This document shows, in pieces, positions 13,827 through 21,364 of a DNA stretch of 38,037 nucleotides (position 1 is its first letter; the number at the start of each line of letters is the position of its first letter). A program made the position numbers and the translations under genes. The DNA is from Candidatus Woesearchaeota archaeon (GTDB taxonomy: Archaea > Nanobdellota > Nanobdellia > Woesearchaeales > GW2011-AR4). The stretch spans positions 1 through 38,037 of the forward strand of contig JAGVXT010000010.1 in the NCBI GenBank assembly GCA_018303655.1, in the 5' to 3' direction. The notes under the pieces are model-generated. The model did not search any database. It saw only the letters and a program-made list of their open reading frames with translations, and was not told the DNA's origin.

Positions 13827-15248
13827 ATGGACCATTATGAACAATTTGATGATCAGTTAAGGAAAGCTGCTGAAGCTTTCAAGAAAATAGACAAAAAAGA
13901 GGTTATAAGGATGATAAGCCATTTGGATGCTGATGGCATAAGCGCAGCTTCAATTATGATAAAGCTGCTCAACAACGACAACAGGAAGTATTCTGTGTCC
14001 ATAGTGCAACAATTGAATCTGGCTTTGCTTAACCAGTTGGCATCTGAGCCGTACAATTGCTTTATTTTCACAGACATAGGTTCGGGAGTTATAAGCGACA
14101 TCAAGGAGCTTCTTAAAGGCAAAAATGTGTTCGTCCTTGACCACCACAGCATAGAAGCTGCTGATGGCTTTGGAAGCGTAATACTTGTCAATCCACATAC
14201 TTGCGGCATAGATGGAGGCAAGGAAATAAGCGGGGCAGGAGTTGTTTTCAGGTTTGCATGCGCTGTTGACAAAGCAATGGAAGAGCTTGCGCATATTGCT
14301 ATTGTGGGCGCAATAGGTGACTTGCAGGAGCAGAATGGGTTTTTAAGGCTGAACGATGAAATTCTAAAGATAGCTGTTGAAAAGGGCAAAATAAAGGTTA
14401 GCAAGGGGCTGAGGATTTTCGGCTCACAGACAAAGCCATTGCATAAGGCGCTTGAGTACTGCACAGATCCTTATATACCGGGAGTTTCAGGCAGCGAGTC
14501 AGGAGCAATACAATTTCTTTATCAGATTGGAATTGAGCCAAAGAACGGCAATGGTTGGAAGAAGATTGTGCATCTTGATGAAGAAGACATGAAAAAGCTT
14601 GTGACAGGCGTCATAATGAAGAGGTTTAATGAAGCAAATCCCGATGATGTGCTTGGCAACATCTACATTTTTCCTCACGAGCAGGAAGAAAGCCCCACAA
14701 GAGACGCAAAAGAATTTGCAACATTGCTTAATGCATGCGGCAGGCTTGGAAGAGCGTCTTTGGGCATTGGCACATGCCTGGGGGACAAGAAGATAAGGCA
14801 GCAAGCCATTAGAAGCTTGACGGATTACAAAAAAGAGATTGTGAATGCCTTGAACTGGTACAATGATAACAAGTTCAGCGATGACATATTCTGGGGCGAC
14901 AGGTTTGTAATAATAAATGCGAAGCAAAACGTAATGTCAACCATGATAGGCACTCTTGCTTCAATATTATCCAAGTCAAACCTGATGGCTAATAATACTT
15001 TTATCCTTTCTATGGCCCAGGCAATTGACGGCAACACCAAAATTTCATTAAGGACAACAAACAATATCAATGGCAATCTTGACTTGAGAAAAGTCATTGA
15101 AGAGTCTATTAATGGAATTGGCAATTCAGAAGCAGGAGGGCATCAGAATGCTGCTGGTGCTGTGATTCCAACAGAGAAAGAATCTGTATTTTTAGAGGCA
15201 GCGAAAGAAGTTCTTGGGAAGTATGCGGTTGAGGAGAAGATTGGGTAG
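13827..15248 (+). CDS. DHH/RecJ-like phosphoesterase (archaeal nuclease)
   Basis: A protein of 473 aa with a full DHH core: SHLDADGISAASI (motif I, residues 31-43), FTDIGSG (II, 81-87), VLDHHSIEA (III, 103-111) and GAIGDLQE (IV). The DHHA1 substrate domain ends with GGHQNAAGAVIP (437-448). Archaeal proteins of this type are Mn-dependent single-strand exonucleases, including GAN/RecJ homologues that bind GINS in the replisome; size and motifs fit that group but a GINS link cannot be shown here. A TATA box AACTATAAATAC (about 13778-13789) and an AAAGGTG ribosome site precede the ATG. Confidence 0.92.
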   Translation: MDHYEQFDDQLRKAAEAFKKIDKKEVIRMISHLDADGISAASIMIKLLNNDNRKYSVSIVQQLNLALLNQLASEPYNCFIFTDIGSGVISDIKELLKGKNVFVLDHHSIEAADGFGSVILVNPHTCGIDGGKEISGAGVVFRFACAVDKAMEELAHIAIVGAIGDLQEQNGFLRLNDEILKIAVEKGKIKVSKGLRIFGSQTKPLHKALEYCTDPYIPGVSGSESGAIQFLYQIGIEPKNGNGWKKIVHLDEEDMKKLVTGVIMKRFNEANPDDVLGNIYIFPHEQEESPTRDAKEFATLLNACGRLGRASLGIGTCLGDKKIRQQAIRSLTDYKKEIVNALNWYNDNKFSDDIFWGDRFVIINAKQNVMSTMIGTLASILSKSNLMANNTFILSMAQAIDGNTKISLRTTNNINGNLDLRKVIEESINGIGNSEAGGHQNAAGAVIPTEKESVFLEAAKEVLGKYAVEEKIG

Positions 15249-15337
15249 AAAATTTGTTCTAGTTTGATTTCAGTTGAGGTTTTTTAATGAATTTTGATTT
15301 CAATGGTTGATAATCCAATAACGCAACAAAAACAAAA

Positions 15338-15420
15338 TCAATCCACCCGCCGAGTTGTATGCGAGAACGCTTCACATACTCGCGTTCATCTCACTCTCCC
15401 CACCACCTACCCATACATTG
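15338..15420. repeat. GC-rich hairpin island (copy C)
   Basis: GAGAACGC and GCGTTC with an outer GAG/CTC form a hairpin around TTCACATACTC. The following CACTCTCCCCACCACC (15392-15407) is the exact reverse complement of a 16-bp segment at 2422-2437. It resembles islands A and B in composition and in lying between genes. Confidence 0.45.
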
Positions 15421-15500
15421 CAGGCAATATTAACTATTTTTGTGTAGTAAAATAGAAAGCTTTAAAAGTGATGTTATACTACTTCCTGCGGTGGTTTAAG

Positions 15501-15866
15501 ATGGTAGAAAAATTAGAAGTTATTGCTGCTAAAGATCTGTGGCATGCTCAAAGGATGACTAAATGGGTATATGACCAAATTCATGGTACAACTATGTCAA
15601 TTATTAAGTTTGGTGGCTCTCGACAATTAAGAGCTTTTGCACTAGGTTTTTTTAATGAACATTTAGTTCCAAAATATGGTGAACCAAAAGCGGGTCAAAT
15701 ACCTTTTGGTAGCTGGGGTCCCTATGAACATGCTCTTGGAAGAGGACTGGCTAAAGTTGCAAGTCATCCTGATTACGATTCATGGGCTTTGATACCGCCT
15801 GAAATTCTTCCTGACGTTCAAGAGTACATTGCCAAGTTAGCAGCTAAAGGAAATCCAGAACAATAA
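15501..15866 (+). CDS. Hypothetical cytoplasmic protein
   Basis: A protein of 121 aa from the ATG at 15501; the track adds 11 codons upstream that overlap a TATA-like GCTTTAAAAG (about 15460-15469). It has no signal or membrane segment and a balanced globular composition: KDLWHAQRMTKWVYDQIHGTTM, FGGSRQLRAFALGFFNEHL, SWGPYEHALGRGLAKVASHP. The aromatic and His content hints at a folded domain, but I know no family for it. It lies alone between a hairpin island and the MazEF module, in apparently accessory DNA. Confidence 0.6.
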   Translation: MVEKLEVIAAKDLWHAQRMTKWVYDQIHGTTMSIIKFGGSRQLRAFALGFFNEHLVPKYGEPKAGQIPFGSWGPYEHALGRGLAKVASHPDYDSWALIPPEILPDVQEYIAKLAAKGNPEQ

Positions 15867-15984
15867 ACTATTAATTTTTTTAAATTTCTATTTTTAATTG
15901 AAAGAAAAGTTCGCCCAATAACTACGAATTCTACACTCAAAAAGGGGCTACTCAGCTTTGTTAAACCAAAACCTTTTTATACTT

Positions 15985-15999
15985 GTAGGATTTTCCTAC
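15985..15999. promoter_or_regulatory. Operator palindrome before mazE
   Basis: GTAGGA-TTT-TCCTAC is a perfect 6-bp inverted repeat between the TATA box TTTTTATAC (about 15974-15982) and the ATG at 16004. A further GTAGGA half-site occurs at about 16020, inside the gene. This is the expected position for autoregulation by an AbrB-fold antitoxin. Confidence 0.6.
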
Positions 16000-16003
16000 T
16001 AGT

Positions 16004-16237
16004 ATGACTGAGCTAATAACAGTAGGAGAAAAAGGGCAGATTGTAATACCAAAGAAGATGAGGGATGATTTAAAGATAGGTAAAGGCACAAAGCTTCTAA
16101 TAAGCGAAGACAAGGACAGAATAACAATCAAGCCAGTAAAAATGAGCGAAAAGCATCTGCTTATGTTGCTCAGCGAAACTTCTTTGAAGAAAACATGGCA
16201 AAATCCTTATGACGAGCGGTGGGATGATGTACTCTAA
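16004..16237 (+). CDS. AbrB-fold antitoxin, MazE-like
   Basis: A protein of 77 aa. The N-terminal 47 residues are an AbrB swapped hairpin: ITVGEKGQIVIPKKMRDDLKIGKGTKLLISEDKDRITIKP, with the family IVIPKKMR turn. The C-terminal 30 residues (LLMLLSETSLKKTWQNPYDERWDDVL) are acidic and aromatic, as in toxin-binding tails. Its last codons overlap the start of the MazF-like gene by 14 nt, so the pair is translationally coupled. A 15-bp palindrome in the promoter suggests self-repression. Confidence 0.87.
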   Translation: MTELITVGEKGQIVIPKKMRDDLKIGKGTKLLISEDKDRITIKPVKMSEKHLLMLLSETSLKKTWQNPYDERWDDVL

Positions 16238-16538
16238 GGGAGACATTGTTGTGATAAATTTTCCTTTTTCTAATTTAATTAATGCAAAAAAGCGTCCTAT
16301 GGTAGTGCTTGCTGAAAAAGGAGAGGATATTATTGGATGTGCTATTACAAGCAGCCCCCACAGCGAAGGTGTTCCAATCGAAGGATTTGAGGAAGGAAGC
16401 TTGCCATTCAAAAGCAAAATAAAATACTGGCAGATACATACTTTCTTGAAAGATTTAGCTATAAGGAAAGTTGCAAGAATATCAAAAAATAATCATAAAG
16501 AATTACTTAGAAAAATAAATGAATTCTTTCAAATATAA
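16224..16538 (+). CDS. MazF/PemK-like toxin
   Basis: A protein of about 104 aa, typical of the MazF/PemK RNase toxin family. The core pattern is present: SKGDIVVINFPFSN at the N-terminus, KKRPMVVLAEKG, CAITSSPHSEGVPI, then a basic stretch and a C-terminal helix. The Arg of KKRPMVVL and the Ser/Thr of AITSS are the usual catalytic region. The track start at 16209 is less likely: GGTGGG lies just before the ATGs at 16224 and 16227, and the family begins with the GD-I-V motif. It converges on the wHTH gene with a 5-nt gap. Confidence 0.85.
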   Translation: MMYSKGDIVVINFPFSNLINAKKRPMVVLAEKGEDIIGCAITSSPHSEGVPIEGFEEGSLPFKSKIKYWQIHTFLKDLAIRKVARISKNNHKELLRKINEFFQI

Positions 16539-16543
16539 TTATA

Positions 16544-16813
16544 TCACAATATTGTCCTTATGCCGTCAATCTTGTCAGCGACTTCTTGGCCTGTTTTTGT
16601 CAATGTCAGAAGCTTTAACCTTCCCTGCTTTTCAAAATTAATCAAGCCTGCTTTCTGCATCTCCTGCAGAATCTTCACAACATGGGAATAAGTGCAGTCA
16701 ACTGTCTTTGCTATTGAGGAAGCGTAGATTTCATTTTTAGCGTTTTTCAGCTCAACCAGCATCATGGCTGGCTTCTCCCGGAAAAATACATTGAATATTT
16801 CCTTATTAGCCAT
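16544..16813 (-). CDS. MarR-like winged-helix regulator
   Basis: A protein of 89 aa starting at ATG 16813; GGGGGT lies 7 nt upstream, and the five codons before it in the track are leader. It is a single winged-helix domain: IAKTVDCTYSHVVKILQEMQKAGLINFEKQGRLKLLTLTKTGQEVADKI. The recognition helix and the wing are both clear, without ligand or oligomerisation domain. A TATA-like CTTTAAATAC (minus strand, about 16867-16877) precedes it. The gene lies at the end of the long thiol/metal block and is a candidate regulator, but no evidence ties the two. TyHVVKIL is a common archaeal regulator pattern. Confidence 0.82.
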   Translation of the reverse strand: MANKEIFNVFFREKPAMMLVELKNAKNEIYASSIAKTVDCTYSHVVKILQEMQKAGLINFEKQGRLKLLTLTKTGQEVADKIDGIRTIL

Positions 16814-16906
16814 CAACACAACCCCCAAAGTATCTGTTTCAGAATATATTTTACATTAGCTAGGTAGTATTTAAAGGTTTCGAAAACTGAAAGTTTCGAA
16901 TACCCT

Positions 16907-16926
16907 GAAAATTGTTTTCAATTTTC
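16907..16926. terminator. Inverted repeat GAAAATTG-TTTT-CAATTTTC
   Basis: A perfect 8-bp stem with a 4-nt loop lies 68 nt beyond the end of the thiol/metal block and upstream of the wHTH promoter. An overlapping GAAACTTTCAGTTTTC segment follows at about 16880-16900. Either the terminator of the long operon or an operator of the wHTH gene. Confidence 0.4.
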
Positions 16927-16993
16927 AATGGTTTTGGTTTTCAGCTTTTTAACGACGATTTTTGAGATTACACTTCCATAACTTGCAAAAAAA

Positions 16994-17557
16994 CTATCTC
17001 TGCAAGCTGTATCTTGCTGCGAGATTTGTTACAGAATTCAGCTGCTTTTGTATTTCCGCTTCATTTTCATTGCCGTAAGAAACTAATATTTTATCTAAAT
17101 TGTGGATAACATGATTATCAAATTCATTATTTAATTGTCCATTGACGTAAAATTTCAATTTGATATTTCCAGCATTACAATAACTTTGCTTTTCAACAAC
17201 TAAACAATTATTGCTAAAGTCCATGCCCAAAGACCTGAACATATGCCCTATTGTCAAGCCAGTTGCATGTGTATGGATAACATCCCCTATGCCCTCTTCA
17301 AAATGAAGAAAGCTGCTTGCAAGCTGGTACTTTCTTTGGGAAAAATCAATTGATTGCCCATTAATGTAAACTTTGACATCTGCATGCAAATGTGCAGAGC
17401 CAAGTACACCTATTCCAGTCAATAACTGTAATTGATTATTATGATTTTGAAATTTGTTTAATTGATTTATCAAAGCTCCTTTGGAAAGCCACTGCCATAA
17501 GAATAAAACTACCAATGCTAAAATCAAAACGTAAAAAATCAGGTCTTTTTTTCTCAT
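16994..17557 (-). CDS. Membrane-anchored HxH (His-rich) domain protein
   Basis: A protein of 187 aa. Residues 6-23 are a membrane anchor (LIFYVLILALVVLFLWQW), so the rest is outside the membrane. The outer domain has HLHADVKVYINGQSIDF (about 56-72) and VIHTHATGLTIGHMF (about 93-107), a set of closely placed histidines that could bind metal, and two Cys (CLVVEKQSYC). The same layout occurs in the protein at 26538-27281 (HWHADFEIWVCGKKIEF, LLHAHNDNRIHVEG). It is the last gene of the block and its ATG overlaps the end of the triple-thioredoxin gene by 4 nt. I infer a metal-binding partner of the thiol proteins. Confidence 0.75.
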   Translation of the reverse strand: MRKKDLIFYVLILALVVLFLWQWLSKGALINQLNKFQNHNNQLQLLTGIGVLGSAHLHADVKVYINGQSIDFSQRKYQLASSFLHFEEGIGDVIHTHATGLTIGHMFRSLGMDFSNNCLVVEKQSYCNAGNIKLKFYVNGQLNNEFDNHVIHNLDKILVSYGNENEAEIQKQLNSVTNLAARYSLQR

Positions 17558-18720
17558 TGCTGCTGCTCGATTTGCTGGGCTTTAACAATCTGGCCTGTTG
17601 CCAAGTTCCTGTAGGTTCCCACAACTGAAAGCAGCCTGAAAACATAAAAGTCATCTTTTTCAACGGAGTAGAACTGCTTTAACGCAAGGCTTGCGGGATA
17701 AGCGCTGATTTCATCGGACAAAACGACAGTAGGCACCTGCGTTATGTTGTATTTTGCAATCAGTTCCTTTCCTCTTGCATCGCTTATGTCATATGTTTCT
17801 TCCTTATCTATTCTCGTTCCAAATCCATTTACTAATATTTCCTTATGATTGCTGACATTATAGCATTCTGTACAGCCTTGGTCAGTTAAATAAATAATGT
17901 TTACAATACCTCTTAATTTACCTGTGGTCAGGTTGATGTAAGGTGCATTTGGGTATGGCAAACCACCCCTAAATACATAAGTCCCATCGCTTTCTTTTGT
18001 TCCAATCTGGGGCCATGCCTGCTGCATTACATCATAAACAGAAGCATCCTTTGACAGGATAATTGCCGGCGCAAAATCAATGCTGTATTTTTTGATTAAA
18101 TCCCTGCCTTCATTGGTGGTTGGAGCAATAATCTTTTCATCAGAAATCCTGACTCCAGCTGCTTTAATCTGGCTTATCAAAATATTCAAGTCGCTGCATT
18201 TCCCGCATGCTGAATCCTTTAAATGATACAACACAACCCTTCCCTCTATTTTTCCGTTTGCGGCATTTGTATAAGGCGGGTTAATGCCGGACAACAGCAA
18301 TGCGTCTCCATTTTTTTCCAAGCCCTGTATGCTGACCCTGTCAATTTCGCCTGTAACAACAACAGCAGGCACTTTTTCAATGCCGTATTTTTTTATCAGC
18401 TCTTTGGCTTCCTTTGAGGTGAATTCCAGCGTTATTTCCTTTGTTACATTTGCATTTGCATTTTTTAGATGGCTTGCAATAGATGATATGTCAAAGCAAT
18501 CGCTGCATCTGGAATTCTTAATCAAAGCAAGCTCGATTTTTGCAGGCTTTAGCTTTTCAAGAGCAGCTTCTGAACTTTTTTTTATGTCTTTATTCAAATT
18601 GTAAGCCAAAAACATGTTTAAAATGAGCACTACTCCAAGCAGAATGATTATTCCAATGAAAATATTTTCAATATTCATCTTTTTAGAAATTGACTTGAGC
18701 CTTTTTTTTTCAGTGTCCAT
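17554..18720 (-). CDS. Membrane protein with three tandem thioredoxin folds
   Basis: A protein of 388 aa. The membrane anchor is at about residues 19-40. Three thioredoxin-like units follow, each with a CxxC and a cis-Pro loop: CSDC (72-75) with KVPAVVV (P118), CGKC (172-175) with FAPAIIL (P218), and CTEC (283-286) with QVPTVVL (P330). Each unit has the preceding hydrophobic strand (IELALIK, RVVLYHLK, VNIIYLT) and a shared helix motif (KELIKKYGI, RDLIKKYSI, KELIAKYNI). The C-terminus is Gln-rich. Triplication in one chain with all active Cys pairs intact is unusual. It probably passes electrons or shuffles disulfides outside the membrane, fed by the CcdA-like proteins. Confidence 0.85.
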   Translation of the reverse strand: MDTEKKRLKSISKKMNIENIFIGIIILLGVVLILNMFLAYNLNKDIKKSSEAALEKLKPAKIELALIKNSRCSDCFDISSIASHLKNANANVTKEITLEFTSKEAKELIKKYGIEKVPAVVVTGEIDRVSIQGLEKNGDALLLSGINPPYTNAANGKIEGRVVLYHLKDSACGKCSDLNILISQIKAAGVRISDEKIIAPTTNEGRDLIKKYSIDFAPAIILSKDASVYDVMQQAWPQIGTKESDGTYVFRGGLPYPNAPYINLTTGKLRGIVNIIYLTDQGCTECYNVSNHKEILVNGFGTRIDKEETYDISDARGKELIAKYNITQVPTVVLSDEISAYPASLALKQFYSVEKDDFYVFRLLSVVGTYRNLATGQIVKAQQIEQQQ

Positions 18721-18725
18721 TTTAT

Positions 18726-19196
18726 TTATAATTTGCAGCCTGTCAATGCCGCTAGTTTTTCAAAAGACTGGGCATTTTCATGCCATGCGCCATTTATGAC
18801 CCATGTGGGTGTTTTCTTTATATCCGGCAATTCATCAAATTCGTGATAGTTTATGTACTTGAAGGACTTGCCAAACATTGCTTTCTGCCCCTGGGTGTAC
18901 TTGCACCAGTCCATTGCGCCGTACATTACAGCGCCTTTTTCAGTAAGGCATTTTGCGAAATTGTCATATAGGCCTGGCTTGTTGATTGAATAAACAGAGT
19001 AGGCAGACACCGCCAGAACAATGATGCCAATAGCTGATGCAATAACATAATATTTTGATTTGCTTCCTTTGGCTTGCTGCTGTTGTGTTTGCTGTTGGTG
19101 CTCAAGCCTTTGCTCGTATTCTTTTTGAGTTGTGAGGCTTTCCTGCCTTAGCTTCTCTAGCCTAAGCTTTCGCTTCTCTCTTTTTGTAAGTTCCAT
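18726..19196 (-). CDS. Orphan VKOR-type thioredoxin domain, degenerate CxxC
   Basis: A protein of 156 aa. Residues 1-48 are charged, Gln-rich and cytoplasmic; residues 49-70 are a membrane anchor. The outer domain resembles the thioredoxin fused to bacterial VKOR: FAKCLTEKGAVMYGAMDWC, GQKAMFGKSFKYINY, KKTPTWVING and a terminal LTGCKL. In VKOR fusions the active site is WCPHC; here it is WCKYT, so the second Cys is missing. C83, C98 and C154 remain. P130 is the cis-Pro. It may be a one-Cys acceptor, a chaperone or an inactive adaptor. No VKOR membrane domain is seen in the window. It sits 5 nt upstream of the triple-thioredoxin gene. Confidence 0.8.
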   Translation of the reverse strand: MELTKREKRKLRLEKLRQESLTTQKEYEQRLEHQQQTQQQQAKGSKSKYYVIASAIGIIVLAVSAYSVYSINKPGLYDNFAKCLTEKGAVMYGAMDWCKYTQGQKAMFGKSFKYINYHEFDELPDIKKTPTWVINGAWHENAQSFEKLAALTGCKL

Positions 19197-19203
19197 TTTA
19201 GAA

Positions 19204-19416
19204 CTACAAGACAGAGTCTTTTGAGTTCAAATCATCTACCGGCGTGTCTTCATAGTCTGCGCTTGGAGCAACTCCGCAGCCACCGCCAACATACTGCCCT
19301 TGCTGCTGCTGCTGCGGCTGATTGTATGTTGCATAGCCGCTTTGTCCAGAAGACGTGCAGCCAACTAAAAAAACACTTAAAACTAACACTGCTAATATAG
19401 CTGTTTTTATTTTCAT
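19204..19416 (-). CDS. Small lipoprotein with VGGGC segment
   Basis: A protein of 70 aa. The signal peptide ends in the lipobox LVGC (C20), so it should be lipid-anchored. The mature part is short and disordered: a Gln run, then QYVGGGCGVAPSADYEDT and an acidic tail. The VGGGC is close to the MVGGC of the neighbouring 64-aa protein's tail, but is internal here. It may be a carrier of a reactive Cys in the same exchange system. No family known. Confidence 0.65.
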   Translation of the reverse strand: MKIKTAILAVLVLSVFLVGCTSSGQSGYATYNQPQQQQQGQYVGGGCGVAPSADYEDTPVDDLNSKDSVL

Positions 19417-19435
19417 AGTTTACCACCCATTATAA

Positions 19436-19630
19436 TTAACATCCACCAACCATTGACGGCAAATCATTCACATTTGATGGAAGGCTGTTTCCTGAGCCTG
19501 CTGGAGCGCTTCCAACACTGACCTTGCCTGTTGCTATGCTTGTCTTTAAGCTGCTAAGCTGTATGGCTTGCACTGCTGTGAGCAATACAAGGACGACAAG
19601 CACGATCACAATAACGACATTTCTGTTCAT
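19436..19630 (-). CDS. Small anchored protein ending NDLPSMVGGC
   Basis: A protein of 64 aa: an N-terminal membrane segment (VVIVIVLVVLVLLTAVQAI), a flexible Ser/Gly/Ala linker and the C-terminal NDLPSMVGGC. The last ten residues are identical to the end of the 327-aa protein encoded two genes upstream. It has only one Cys, the last residue. The topology (one N-terminal anchor) puts the tail outside, where DsbA and the thioredoxin-fold proteins act. It looks like a tail presented on a tether, a possible substrate, carrier or sorting signal. Placed directly downstream of dsbA. Confidence 0.75.
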   Translation of the reverse strand: MNRNVVIVIVLVVLVLLTAVQAIQLSSLKTSIATGKVSVGSAPAGSGNSLPSNVNDLPSMVGGC

Positions 19631-19664
19631 TTTAACCTCCGAAGTGTTTATTCTTTTATAAAAA

Positions 19665-20354
19665 TTATGTTTTTGCCTTGGCCAACTCCTGTTCGATTAG
19701 CTGCACAAAAGCCTCATAAGGATGCGCACCTACAAGCATGTTGCCGTTAACAAAAAATGCGGGAGTTCCCGTAACTCCAAGCTGCATGCCTTCGCTCATG
19801 TCTTTTTCCACTTCTTCTGCCATTCTGCCGGAGTCGAGGCACTCATTGAATTTTTCTGCGTCCAATCCCAAGTCTTTTGCATATCGCTTAAGGCTTGCAG
19901 CATCAAGCGCCTGCTGATTTTCAAATATTTTGTTATGGTATTCCCAAAATTTGCCTTGCTCATCAGCGCACTCGCCAGCTTCTGCTGCTTTTTGCGCATT
20001 TTGATGGAAGCTTAACGGGAAATCCATGTATACAAATTTTACCTTGCCTGTCTGTATGTAATCGTTGTCTATGTATGGCAATGTTTGGGCATAAAATCTT
20101 GCGCAATATGGGCACTGGAAATCGCTGAATTCAACTATTGTTATTGGTGCGTCGTCAGAACCTTTCTGCGGGTTATCGTATAAGCTCAGGGTCGTATCTT
20201 TTTCGGCTTGCAAGGCAACTTGGTTTTTTTTGTCTTCAATATATTTTTCTTGCAGCTCGTATCTGCTCTGGAAGTTGTATGTGGAGTATAAATTGATAGC
20301 GGACAATGCAAGCGTCAAAGCAACCAGTGCTATCAGCAATGACTGCTTCTCCAT
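19665..20354 (-). CDS. DsbA-family thiol-disulfide oxidoreductase
   Basis: A protein of 229 aa with an N-terminal signal anchor (residues 5-22). The DsbA core is clear: ITIVEFSDFQCPYCARFY with active-site C81/C84, the helical insertion with two further Cys (CADEQ and CLDSG), then VTGTPAFFVNGNML with the cis-Pro, and YEAFVQLIEQEL at the end. The CPYC dipeptide resembles oxidising DsbA/Thioredoxin_4-type enzymes. It should form or exchange disulfides in exported proteins. It lies 6 nt after the 327-aa gene and before the 64-aa gene, that is, between the two genes with the NDLPSMVGGC tail. Confidence 0.92.
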   Translation of the reverse strand: MEKQSLLIALVALTLALSAINLYSTYNFQSRYELQEKYIEDKKNQVALQAEKDTTLSLYDNPQKGSDDAPITIVEFSDFQCPYCARFYAQTLPYIDNDYIQTGKVKFVYMDFPLSFHQNAQKAAEAGECADEQGKFWEYHNKIFENQQALDAASLKRYAKDLGLDAEKFNECLDSGRMAEEVEKDMSEGMQLGVTGTPAFFVNGNMLVGAHPYEAFVQLIEQELAKAKT

Positions 20355-20360
20355 TTGGAA

Positions 20361-21344
20361 TCAGCATCCCCCTACCATCGACGGAAGGTCATTAATACTT
20401 GCTGCTGTGTCTCCAGAGCCTTGCTGGCTGCCAGATGCAACTGCCTGCTTCATCTCCTTCAGCTTTTCCTCGTCAACATCAAGCAACAATGCTGCGATGT
20501 CTGGCGTGTACTGGCCTGTTTGAGTTTCCTGCACATACCTTTGTATCATCTGCTTCGGAAAGAAAAGCCCTTTCCACTTGACAACTTCTTTTGTTATTTC
20601 ATCATCGCTCAATTCAGGGTAATTTTTGATGAGATATGCTGTAAGGCCTCTCATTGCCCATGAGTGCTTGCAGCCGCAGGTTGGCCTGCCGTCTTGAGTG
20701 ACTGCGGTTTTGACGCCGCAGCAGAACTCACACGTTATTGTAGGAGTTGTAAGTATGCTTATGTACCTGTCTCTTTCTTCAGGTGTTGAGAGCTGCACTT
20801 TTGTTCTTCCATAAGCAGGGTCAAGCTGTGCAATTACTTCCAGGCTTCTTATTGGATCTTCAAATGAAACTCCTAAAGATTCTCCATAGAAAGGTGTGCC
20901 TCTTGGGATTATGATGGCAACTGCATCTTGTGTTGGATCTCCTGTCAAAGCAACAGGGGTTTTTGTCGAGGCTGTTTTTAATGTCAAGCCGCTGCTTAAG
21001 CCTATTAGCGCAGATGCCTGTGAAATCTGGACATGGTTGAAAACTATAAGAACAGCAATAAAGGCAACAATTCCATAGCTTAATTTTTCCGTGAAAGTCC
21101 ATGGCATATCACTTTGTATTTTGGCATGCTTATGTGCCATGCGCTCATGATGGGCTTCTTTAGGCTTCTCTATAAGCATCCAGGCAATCAAGCCAACTAA
21201 AGCAACAATCAATGCAACTGAAATGTAAGTCCAGTAGCTTTGTGAAATCCTGAAGAACAGGTATTGGCTGAAAACCAATATTGCTCCAACTAAGATGATC
21301 AAAAAAATGATTACTTTGTCCAGCAATTCAGCATCTTTGTCCAT
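20361..21344 (-). CDS. Three-TM protein with CxxCC domain and NDLPSMVGGC tail
   Basis: A protein of 327 aa. Three membrane segments lie at about 11-31, 38-58 and 88-107, with a His/Lys-rich cytoplasmic loop (HHERMAHKHAK), which puts the C-terminal 220 residues outside. A Cys-rich site follows: TITCEFCCGVKTAV and RPTCGCKHSWAMRGL (C205, C208, C209, C223, C225, H227), a likely metal site. It loosely recalls PCYCGC-type proteins. The end is a Ser/Gly linker and NDLPSMVGGC. TATA-like TTTTTATATATATTTT (about 21365-21380) gives the gene its own promoter. Function unknown; the context suggests an integral part of the thiol/metal relay. Confidence 0.8.
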   Translation of the reverse strand: MDKDAELLDKVIIFLIILVGAILVFSQYLFFRISQSYWTYISVALIVALVGLIAWMLIEKPKEAHHERMAHKHAKIQSDMPWTFTEKLSYGIVAFIAVLIVFNHVQISQASALIGLSSGLTLKTASTKTPVALTGDPTQDAVAIIIPRGTPFYGESLGVSFEDPIRSLEVIAQLDPAYGRTKVQLSTPEERDRYISILTTPTITCEFCCGVKTAVTQDGRPTCGCKHSWAMRGLTAYLIKNYPELSDDEITKEVVKWKGLFFPKQMIQRYVQETQTGQYTPDIAALLLDVDEEKLKEMKQAVASGSQQGSGDTAASINDLPSMVGGC

Positions 21345-21364
21345 GTTTATTATGATTATTGGGC

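Noticed and set aside
13853-14464. 203-aa minus-strand ORF
   Set aside because: Complement of the DHH phosphoesterase N-terminus, whose motifs are all intact on the plus strand.
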